The position numbers and the translations under genes were made by a program. A stretch of 64,000 bases of DNA from Prosopocoilus inquinatus (taxonomy: Eukaryota > Arthropoda > Insecta > Coleoptera > Lucanidae), in NCBI GenBank assembly GCA_036172665.1, contig CM069869.1, positions 2,108,001-2,172,000 on the forward strand, in the 5' to 3' direction. Under the pieces are notes generated by a model. That model worked only from the letters and a program-made list of their open reading frames with translations, was not told the DNA's origin and made no database searches. Below, in pieces: positions 54,727 through 64,000 of the stretch. Positions within the stretch are counted from its first letter, which is position 1; every line of letters starts with the position of its first letter.

Positions 54727-55259
54727 ATGCCTTCTTCTTGATCACAAGAGAAGTGACTGTGTCATGCTTATCGCTACCTTATATACTAATTCGTTTCGCT
54801 CCAATGAAGCGTGCTGTCTAAAGCGAGCGTCTCACCGGATTGCGTCAACCAAGTCAAGCAACACGGAACCTGTCAAAGGCCCATGATCGGTGTTCATTAA
54901 ATCTCTCTTATTTTTGTATATGAAAATGGTTTCAAACTCGTCTAAGTCCCTGTTGCTTGACGGTGCTTTTACTAACCTAAGATTGTTTGTTTCAATCTAT
55001 TTTATGACTGGTGTCAAAAATATGTTGGCCAACACTGGATTTTTCAATTCTACTGTACTTTAATTGAGCTAAGTGTTCTTTAAAACGTGTCAGTATATTT
55101 CTTTTTGTTTGCTCAATATATTTTTAGTACACCCTTGACAAGATATTTCATAGATTCCAGATTTGGTTCAGTTTTGTCTTTAGGATTTGCCAGTAAACGT
55201 TTTAAAGTTTTAAAGTTTTTTTTTTTTGGATATTTTAAATTCTAAGTTTCCTAGTATTA

Positions 55260-56080
55260 AATTCACGGTTGAAAAAGAGATTGACGGTAAATTACCATTC
55301 CTTGGTTATTAGAAATAATGAAAACAAATTAGAATTTGATATATTTAGGAAAGAAACAAGCACCAACAGATTTATTGTTAATGACTCATAACATGTCTTA
55401 TCGCATAAGTATTCTGCAATTTCTTTTCTACTTAATAGATTAGTTAACTTCCCACTCTCAAAAGAAAGATACAACAAAGAACTCAGATTTATTAAAAATA
55501 TAGCAGTCCACAATGGTTACTCAGTGGATGTCGTAGAAAATACTTTAAGGAAAATTGTAAACAAAGCCAACATCAAAAAACTTACCACTTTGTTACCGGT
55601 AGAAACAAACACATCCAATTCATTAAAATTCCGTTTGACAGATATTGTTCCAAAGGTTTAAATAGCTCTTTTAAAACGCAGGGGTACACAATCGCACATA
55701 CTAATCATAACACTTTAAAACGTTTACTGGCAAACCCTAAAAACAAAACTGAACCAAATCAGAAATCAGAAATCTATGAAATATCTTCTCAAGGGTGTAC
55801 TAAAAAATATATTGGGCAAACAAAAAGAAATATACTGACGCGTTTTAAAAACACTTAGCTCATTTAAAGTACAATAGAATTGAAAAATCCAGTGTTGCCC
55901 AAAATATTTTTGAGACCAGTCATAAAATAGATTTAAACAATCTTAGGTTAGTAAAAGCAACGTCAAACAACAGCGAATTAGACGGGTTTGAAACCATTTT
56001 CATATACAAAAATAAGAGAGAACATGAACACCGATCATGGGCCTTTGGCAGGTTTCGTGTTGCTTGACTTGGTTGACGCA
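55260..56080 (+). pseudogene. PLE reverse transcriptase C-terminus and GIY-YIG relic
   Basis: Conceptual reading gives FTVEKEIDGKLPFLG, FDIFRKETSTNRFIVNDS, LLNRLVNFPLSKERYNKELR, LRKIVNKANIKKL, NHNTLKRLLANPKN, then the nuclease block EISSQGCTKKYIGQTKRNIL (CTKKYIGQT stands for the YIG core), SVAQNIFETSHKIDLNN and DGFETIFIYKNKREHEH. Several stops and frameshifts. The catalytic YxDD part lies outside, so the copy is 5'-truncated and dead. The order matches the 35955-37610 protein. Confidence 0.75.
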
Positions 56081-56183
56081 ATCCGGTGAGACGCTCGCTT
56101 TAGACAGCACGCTTCATTGGAGCGAAACGAAGTAGTATATAAGGTAGCGATAGGCATGACACAGTCACTTCTCAAGAAGAAGG

Positions 56184-56230
56184 TATCTACTGAAGATGGC
56201 AGCATAGCTGCCGAAATACGTATTTAGTTT
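56184..56230 (+). ncRNA. Hammerhead ribozyme motif, right arm of second PLE
   Basis: Core CTGAAGA (56190-56196), helix II GGCAGC/GCTGCC around ATA, GAAA (56213-56216), palindromic ATACGTAT, cleavage-site T at 56224. The core is intact. Stem I is short (CTA with TAG), weaker than in the first PLE. Confidence 0.65.
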
Positions 56231-56391
56231 TTAAACAAACTTCTTGTGTTTTGATTGGCAGAGCAAAGGCTAGTTTTTGCACACGTTACGTTACGCTTGC
56301 ATCATTCAGTTTATTCAAAGTCGCATTTTATTTTATTTAGAATGTTTTGAGGTCTCTATTACGAGAAATCATGTATTGTTTCTTAATATGT

Positions 56392-57249
56392 CGCCTTTTT
56401 TCTTTAAGGCCCTTAATGTAACTCCAACTGTACTTTGTAGACAACCTTAAAATAAGGAATATATCAATAAATACATGTATCAAGATTACGTACTGCAATA
56501 GAAATTGAAGTTCGTGTAATTGAATTGAATATCAATTGAAAGGCGAATTGGTTCTCTAAAATTTCCGCAGTTCTTTTACACCTATGAAAAGTATCCGCAG
56601 CAATGCTACCGATCCACCCTTACTCATGTTTTATGCATTTACAGACGAACGGTACGTTCATTCGACGGTATTACTCCTGCTGTTCACTTCTATGTTATTT
56701 CGACACTTCCAACAAATATTTATCCATCTTAAGTTGTTTGCGACGATTACTGTAAGTATAAATCGTTACAATTAAAAATAATATAGAACGGCAGTAAGTA
56801 AGAACTATTATCACCGATCAAGTCCAGGAGCAAAGTCAGTTTTCGAACGGAATATTACTTGAAAAAAAAAAAATAACCACACCACTTTGTTTTTATTCAA
56901 TTTACAGAAGTTTTTTTTTTATTTAAAAAACAAGTTTTTTGATGTGTCCTGTACCATTAGCAGATTTAAATAACAACTACTATTAACTACTATTATTATA
57001 AAAGAGCAAATAACTTTAGACAAAAAAAATACGAAAGAATACATAACGAATTGATTTGTACGTACAGAATTAAATTATTTTTATCGCGAGGAAAATGTAG
57101 GATATAGATGAGTCAGCGGGCTATTGTAAACAAAGTAGAATTTTCCGAAGGAACTGCAAAACTGACCGCCAGATGCAAAGAGACTAGCAAATGTGAGTCA
57201 AAAATGCACATGACATTGAGGATTTCCCTAGAAAACATACATAGAGTTA
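56392..57249. other. AT-rich intergenic DNA
   Basis: No feature recognised; the short frame at 56584-56775 has no family features. Confidence 0.4.
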
Positions 57250-57251
57250 TA

Positions 57252-59190
57252 CAGGGTGTCTCAAACCTCCGTCTTTAAATGAAACCGTAAGTTCCTCGTT
57301 ACATAAGAGATTAATTCTCCAAATCTGAATTTTTTGCACAAAAATGAAAAACTGACCTATCACAAGGAACTGCAGTCCCTTAGTTTTGAAACCTCTGCTT
57401 GGTTTATGACTTGTTTCAGCAATTTATTCCGCTAAAAGCAATAACCCCAATAAAACTTTTTATTTACGTTTAGAAGAACTCGCTCAAGGTCTTATTGTAT
57501 ACGAATATGAACCCGACTTGCGGACATCGGCATGTTTATTTGTATTTTCAACAAGTCATAAGTAAGAACGTTTGTTTACGCACCTCTTTGTAATAGACAA
57601 TAACAATTATGTTAAAAATGAGTACCTAATCTTCGTTGGATTTTTACTGAAGTAATTAAACATCTTCGTACGCTAGTTTTGTAACTGCGTTGAAAATGCG
57701 TGAAATTATTTTTTTAATTATCGCACTAATAGCTGCAGAATGAGTATTTCAAGAGCAGAAACTAATCCTGTTGTAAAAACAGAAAGCAAGAATTGGAGTA
57801 TGATACGATGAAAAATTAAATAAATTAGATTGCCTGTACACACAATAATCTACGGGTTCAAAATAAGTGATTGAATAACATCATCAGCTCTCAATCGAAC
57901 TATTTTATTAATTGTTTACATTCCAACACAAAACACATGTTTTTATAAGTATTGAACCTGAATTTCTGCGTCGGCTTAAACCAATAAAGACATAAAAAAC
58001 TCTCGCTTAGTGCAGACGTTTATTTCGTCATTTATTCGAAATTTTAATAAAAAACGAAATTTATTTTCACTGTACAAATACAATAAACTTTAGTAACCAA
58101 CATTGTAAATTCATTGTTGGCAGTTTACAAATTAATATGATGTAAGAATTTTCACTTTTTCGATCGCCTTTAGATTGAATTTTTTAAATTTAACTGTTTA
58201 AGTACAGATTAGCACAAATCTAATCATCAATTAATGCAACACGCACAGATTATTTTTAAGTATTCAGAACTTACCTAGTTACAAAATTTATCTACTTTTA
58301 AAATTAACAAAAAAAAACACGATACTTGACCTGCCTTAAGTACAACACCTATGCATTAAGTCATGGGCTACGTTTTTATGACTTTTTACGGCCCCGAAGG
58401 TCGGAGAACAGTTGAAAACCAAACTTCGCCGGAACATTTAAGCTGCATTCAGCGACCCTCAAACAATTTCTATGAAAAAGTAAAATAATTTTTGTCTGCG
58501 TTAGTATTGCTATCTGACCTATAGTTGTATAACGAATTTTGCTTCTTTTCTTGATCTCTATTTGTGGTTTCAATTAAAGACATAAGTTTAGAGACACGCT
58601 GTATAAGCTAAATAAACCATTTGTAAATTTTCTAATTATATCTCGCTGGTAAGAGACTTTAATAACTTCCAGGGTAGTGAAGACGAAGCGAGTAAGGCTC
58701 TTTAAGAAGTATCAAAATGTTTATACCTTTTCTGTATCCTGTTTTGGTAAGCGTTCCGGGTAATTTCTTTCGTAATTTTTCAACAACTAATACTTTGCTT
58801 TAATTTCTGTGCAAAAATGTCCCGACGCTCTCTCCGAAAAGTATTTTGAATTTATGCTAAGCTGTTTTGTAACACTTTTGAATTTAATATTTTATCTGGA
58901 AGTTTAACTCTTTGTGTAAATTAATTCTGTAATGTTTGTAAAAGTAGTACTAGTAGCAGCCTTTATTTTGTCAATCATTTCCAATGATATGAATACAGTA
59001 AGCACAAAATCATCTGAAGCATCTGAATTTTATAAATAAAAACCATCATCATATCCCAAAATACGTTGCTGTTAACACTGATAAAGAAAAAGAACAAGTA
59101 ACAAACGCAGCAATACTGAATTTTAAGCAAGTGCAAGTGGTACATACTGCCGTCAAATATGCGATATGTTGTGGTTACACCATTCCCTTA
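57252..59190. repeat. 1.9-kb dispersed repeat, copy 2
   Basis: Partner of 45772-47697. Here the left end is clean: TA, then CAGGGTGTCTCAAA. The right end of the inner inverted-repeat element is GAGACACGCTG at 58591-58601, followed by TA. The inner element is 1350 bp. The shared sequence continues to about 59190 (GATATGTTGTGGTTACACCA). Confidence 0.8.
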
Positions 59191-59257
59191 ACCACCACTT
59201 CATCTACGCGGTCTAGACAATCTGTTCTCTGGTAGCATGCAAATGTTTGGTCAGGAA

Positions 59258-61219
59258 CATGGTGAACGATGTATTAGGTGACGCCACAAGAGCACTCGGC
59301 CGGCTGTCGATACGTACCTGAAAGCGCGAGATCAATTGCGAGAGCGACAGCTGAAAGAGGGGTTCAAATATCAATACGCGAGAGAGAACGGTGTTTAATC
59401 TTTCAGCATGAGGTAACATTAAAATATTTCTTGCAATTGCGTGCACGTTTCAAACGCCCGCGCACTACCTATTAATTCTTTACTGTGGTCAAGGATAATA
59501 TCGTATTACTGAGTTCATCTCAACATAAACCCTTTTGCCTATGCATGTACATTGCGTCGTTTTTCTTTTTCTTATAAAATTAGTTAGTTGTAATTAGAAA
59601 AAACGAACATTTGAAATACCTAAATGGAGCCAAACTTTTTCTCATATTTACGTAATAATTTAGTTTCTGTCGCTGAATTTTAATTATTGCACATGAACAT
59701 GCAGGTCACGAGCACGGCAATAAACTCGACCGAAATTTGAATACGGCACGGCATACAGTTTTGGAAGAGAGATAATGCTGCGGCGATTATCGACACTTTA
59801 TGCGGTGGTTTTGATACCACTGCCCCAGCTGACGCTCTTTATTGATAAATGGGCAATTGATTATCGCAGACATTAACCCTAATTTCAACCGCATGCTCCG
59901 CGCTATTTATTTTGTAGTCTAAAACACTGTATTAGAGCTGAAATACTTTGCTGGTACAACTCTAGTTTTAAACTAACACCATATACTACTTCTTACAGCT
60001 AAATTACTATATTATTACTGTCTATGTGCTTATAACTCTAAGTAATATTGTATTTATACGTAGAATGGTGTTTGTGGCGCTTTTCGTATTTACAAAAAAA
60101 AGTTATACTTACTTCTTAAGAATGTATAAAAAAAATTTTTAGACAACAGTGCGTCCAAAATCATTGCGAGGGAGCTACACCTTCTAGATTCGCCGCCGGA
60201 GTGAGCGGGGCCGGAAGAATTGCCCCGGTAAGTAAACGTTCCGTATTGCTGAATAAGATACTCGTAAAGGGTCACTTGTAATTTACATGTCCCTTATCGT
60301 ATTGGAATGCGATGTCCAGAAGCTAAGACGTTTACTCTCCGCCCTTGTTGCGGCACGGGAAGCGAGAAAAAAAGAAGGAACACAAGGAATAAGAGACCTA
60401 ACTGGCTGTGAGTGAATGTTTATTGTAACTCCGTCCGCTGATAGCATTGTTTGTTAATAATATTTAAACAAAAAAAAATCTAGCCAACGTAACTGAGACC
60501 ATTTCAAACTCACATCATAAAATGCACCTTCCACAAATTGCGAGATATAAAAATATTAGAGGGACAAAAACTGTTTTGATTGGTACTGAAATAAAAGAAA
60601 GCAGATATTTTTTGAAAAAAAAACAAGTGTACGAATTTTATTTTAAAAACAATGATAATTGATAAGAGGTGCGTGGAACATGCGTGTTAGTTAATTGGTC
60701 GGAAATAATCCCAATTTCCAGACGATCTCAGGCCGTTTGATAACTGAAGCGGTTATTTAATTAATCTTCATGCCATAAATAAATAATTAGTCTCAAGTTT
60801 CCTGAAAGCAATTACGACAAAGCCCACAATATGAAGTACTCTGGGCTTGACAGGGGTTTAAGATGACCTCTGCTCCTCTTGGAAACAGGTCCACGACGAC
60901 AATTAACATTATTAGACGCTCGCTGTGATGATTATTTTGCAACCTCAACCAACAAAAAGACTTTCTGCAATTAAAATAGTATTTGTGATTATCATCTTAT
61001 GAAGACCACGGTGGAGAATTAATAGGTAGTACCGCGGGCGTTCGGAACGTGCACGCAACTGCGAGAAATACTTTAATGTCATCTCAATCTGAAGGATTAA
61101 ATACCGTTCTCTCTCGCGCGTTGATATTTTGTACCTCTCTTTCATCTGTCGCACTTGATCTCGCGCTTTCATGCACAGCCGAGTGCTCTTGTTGCGTCAC
61201 CTAATACATTGTTCACCGT
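59258..61219. mobile_element. Element with about 220-bp inverted arms
   Basis: The left arm 59258-59490 and right arm 61003-61219 are inverted copies sharing GTGAAC(G/A)ATGTATTAGGTG, CAAGAGCACTCGGC, GAAAGCGCGAGATCAA and CGTGCACGTT-CGAACGCCCGCG. Between them lie 1.5 kb containing R1 copy 3. Both arms preserve a similar peptide when read outside-in (RERER-LI-Q-E-TLKYF then QLRAR). Class unknown; no target duplication seen. Confidence 0.65.
60157..60490. repeat. Dispersed repeat R1, copy 3
   Basis: Matches 31741-32130 from GAGGGAGCTACACCTTCTAG to GTGAATGTTTATTGTAACTC. The 5' part with CCCCAGTGTC is missing. Located inside the inverted-arm element. Confidence 0.7.
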
Positions 61220-61379
61220 GTTGCACACAAAACGATCTTCATGCAACTGTCAACAGCCCGAGTAATTTAGTTCAATTTACTTAGAATGCATTTGTAGAAA
61301 GACAAAAAGTAAATGACCGTTTGCAGATGCAATCTGAAGAAAGAAATTAGACTTGTAACTCAACTTTGTTAAGTCGAGG

Positions 61380-61950
61380 ATGTTGCGGCTTTACTTTCGG
61401 CTCGTTCGCTTCCTGTGTTCTCGTGAATAGGAAGCTAAAATAGAGATACGAGTATTTGCAGACGTTCCGAATAGAGCTATGCGTTGAATAAAAGATAAAG
61501 GGGGATACAAATCTCATTAGATTTCGCATTTTACGGGGCCGCACTTTCTATTTTCAAGCGCGTTTCGATGAAAATCATTAAAAGCATATTTCCGCTGTTG
61601 AAGTAGGCAAATGTTTTTACTTTATTTTCGCGTACAAGTTGCCAACATAAAACACGTAATCCTAATAATAAATCTCGGCCTGCGGAAATTATGGGTTTTT
61701 AAGTTAACTTCCAGGGGCAATTTCTTTTTGTTATTACTCAATTACTCAATTTAGACTTATTTACTCGCGGCTACAATGTTAAGCGCTGGTTTATTCTTTT
61801 ATTTTCGACTTGTTTGGCTCTACGTTCTTGTAAACAAGAATCTGAAATAGGGAGTAAGGTATTTGCAGACTTCCCGAGTAGCGGACCACGTTGAATAAAA
61901 GATAAAGGTATACAAGCCTAATTAGATATCGAACCTTTCACACCGCACAA
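61380..61950. repeat. Degenerate direct repeat, period about 410 bp
   Basis: Two copies share TTTCG(G/A)CT(C/T)GTT, GTATTTGCAGAC, TTGAATAAAAGATAAAG and ACAA-(C/T)CTAATTAGAT, near 61390-61530 and 61800-61945. Confidence 0.6.
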
Positions 61951-62036
61951 TGTTTTTATCGACAATATACTTGTTTTAATTTAAACAATAAATGAAGATA
62001 CATCAGCTTTAATTTAACCTTTTTTTAAATTTTTAA

Positions 62037-62600
62037 TCTGTGGGGATAAACCTTTTATACAGATGAATTTAGATTCTAAATACCTTTTGAAATGGTCAAA
62101 TTGTCAATACCAAAGTAAATCGAAATTAATCGACAAAATTACACAAACATGGAAATTAAAGTGCCGAGATATACGATTCGGAACGATCATTCACGTTGTG
62201 AAGATCGCAGACAGCCTATCGTAGGAATTAGATCTTCAACAAGCCAAAATCTTGAACGGTCTTAGAGCTGGTCAATCGTCTGGTACGCGCTACTTTACCT
62301 TTTTTTTTAATTTTTATTATCTATGGGGATAAATCTTTTACACGGATGAACACAGACTCTAAATATTTTTTGAAATGGTCAAATTCTCAATGCCAAAGTA
62401 AGACGAAATTAATCGACAAAATTACACAAACGTGACTTGAATTGTTTGAGAATTAAATGGAAGTTCCGAGATATACGATTCGCAACGATCCTCCACATTG
62501 TGAAGATCACAAACAGCCTTTCGTATGAACTAGATCTTTAACAAGCCAAAAGCTTAAATGGTCTTAGAGCTGGTCAATCGTCTGGTACGCTTTGATAAAA
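62037..62600. repeat. Tandem duplication, period about 300 bp
   Basis: Two copies (from 62037 and 62320) share TGGGGATAAA, TTTTGAAATGGTCAAATT, ATTAATCGACAAAATTACAC, GAGATATACGATTCG and CTTAGAGCTGGTCAATCGTC. About 85-90 percent alike by eye, with a small insertion in the second. Confidence 0.85.
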
Positions 62601-63229
62601 ACTTGTCGTAAAAGACAGCGGAGCACAAATTGTCTACAAGTGAACAAAAGAACCCTAAGTAAAACTCGGAAAAGAAACAAAAAAACTTACCAAACCAGCC
62701 CAACAAAAATAAACCAACAGGAAGTTATATATTTTTTAGTTTAAATTACATCTTCCATTCTCAGTTAGATTTAAGAGGGATTATGTTCGCCTCAAGAAAA
62801 AAAATCAAGGCGTGTTAACCTAGTGTACAAGTTGATTTGTCTCCCTAGTATTTGTAACAATCAGAAAGGGTCCAGTCCAGTTTAAGATTTTATTAGCGAA
62901 ATACTACCAACATTTTAATGGGGAAATGGTACTAACGTTTTAAAAGGATACATTTTAATGGGGAAACATTACTAAGGCGAGTTTTTAAATCCAACATGTT
63001 TGATGTGTATTGGAAATTCGGAAGAAGTTACACAGGTTTTGACTCTCGTAGAGATGCGTTTTATTTTTGGCAATTTTAATGCAAATGTTCACAAGCGATT
63101 GACAGGAACGGAAAGTTCTGCGATTTTTCTTTTTTTTTGATAAATTCACATTTAAGATGTGCCTAAGTAAAAAATCACAATGATAAGAAGAATCTTGAGC
63201 GCATAAGAACAGTGCCCACGCAAGGGAGC

Positions 63230-64000
63230 CGGGCCAGCTGCTTGTTGATCACAGCTCGAAGGACCAAAAATATTTGGAATAGATTGATTTTCAAGAAGAG
63301 AAACTTCGCAGGGCCATTCTTTTAACGTAGTTTTTCTTTCTGTTTTCTTAGATACCGTCGCAGGAAAGTCGATTCTTTTGTGTTTTGTTCCCCTACTCAT
63401 TTGTGCAACCTTCTTTTATTTTCTCCTTGATTTTGATTTTCGAAAAATCTGCCTAATACAAATTTTCCTTTTCTACGCATTTCGTCGTTCTTTATTCGGT
63501 TTTTTTTTATTTCTTGCAATAGAACTAAATTTTACGCGTTACGGCTCGAAGGACCAAAGTGCCAATTTTTTTGTTAATAATTTATGATTAACAAATTATT
63601 ATTAATTTTGATATTGATAATTGATATTTCATATTGACACTTGCATGTTTTGTTTTTGCTGCTAGCGATTTGATTTTGTTAGACACCGTCGTAGAAAATT
63701 CATTCTCTTTTATTTTCGGGCTCTCCCCTTGCCATGCTTATATCTTTAAGGACTTTTGTCAAATTATTATGATTTCTTCTTGTGTTTTCTTCTCAATTTG
63801 ACTTTAAAACTATTCGCCCAATAATTTTCTCTATTTTCCACGTCTTTCTCTTCGCCTTTCGTCGTTTTTTATTCGATGTTTCTTTATAGCTTCTTTTAAT
63901 AGAACTAATTTTCATATTATGTGATCCGGCTCGAAGAACCAAAATGTTTAAAATAAATTGATCTTCAAATTTACAAAAGGAGGAGAAATTACTTTTTGAT
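63230..64000. repeat. Degenerate repeats at the window end
   Basis: GGCTCGAAG(G/A)ACCAAA recurs at about 63254 (as GCTCGAAGG), 63541 and 63929. TTAGA(T/C)ACCGTCG(C/T)AG recurs at 63349 and 63679. Period roughly 290-390 bp. The array may continue beyond the window. Confidence 0.6.

Larger units (their letters stand above)
54451..56391 (+). mobile_element. Palindromic Penelope-like element, second family
   Basis: The left part (about 54515-55205) is the inverted copy of the right part (about 55705-56391), with roughly 690-bp arms. The left end starts GGAGACTGTGGTTTG and then AACCTCC-CCAC, the same terminal motif as the composite PLE. The centre and right arm encode reverse transcriptase/GIY-YIG remnants. 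The 5' inverted arm carries the same GIY-YIG region in antisense, so the 3' third of the element has been duplicated in opposite direction. Confidence 0.75.

Overview
The window reads as insect nuclear DNA, perhaps from a beetle, though the order is only a guess. It is AT-rich. Its host genes have GT-AG introns and TATA boxes, and they encode takeout/juvenile-hormone-binding-protein-like (JHBP-like) secreted proteins, a family of arthropods. Nothing looks bacterial: there are no operons, ribosome binding sites or CRISPR arrays.

Host genes occupy only the first 11.6 kb. Two tandem takeout-like genes (A at 852-3218, B at 4690-11551) share a three-exon layout with the same intron phases. The duplicated flanking block appears again at 1-1105, which implies at least one more copy upstream of the window. 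Gene B looks intact (264 aa). Gene A has intact exons, but ACG stands where B has its ATG. B's first intron has grown to 6.0 kb through repeats and transposon relics; A's is 1.6 kb.

Nearly everything else is mobile DNA. (i) A complete-looking hAT element lies at 20979-23238, with matching ends, an 8-bp target duplication and a two-exon transposase that keeps all the usual residues. (ii) A Tc1/mariner element with DD41D spacing lies at 43819-45762, with about 360-bp inverted ends and one stop codon. A second mariner transposase relic lies at 15282-16295 with two stops. (iii) Penelope-like elements (PLEs) carry hammerhead-ribozyme motifs: a composite at 35020-38825 with reverse transcriptase and GIY-YIG domains, a 311-bp hairpin at 28319-28629 with a hammerhead in each arm, a decayed palindromic copy at 54451-56391, and a fragment in gene A's intron. 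A further, very well-formed hammerhead sits inside a 475-bp insertion at 35287-35761. (iv) There are non-LTR reverse transcriptase relics at 9.2-10.7, 14.3 and 27.5 kb, and a Gypsy-like gag relic near 50.7 kb. (v) Many non-autonomous inverted-repeat elements and several degenerate tandem arrays fill much of the rest.

From about 38.9 kb to the end I find no recognisable host gene. The remaining stretches are AT-rich intergenic DNA. The most notable content is the intact hAT unit, the set of hammerhead-bearing PLE arms in several states of decay, and the takeout gene with a non-AUG start.
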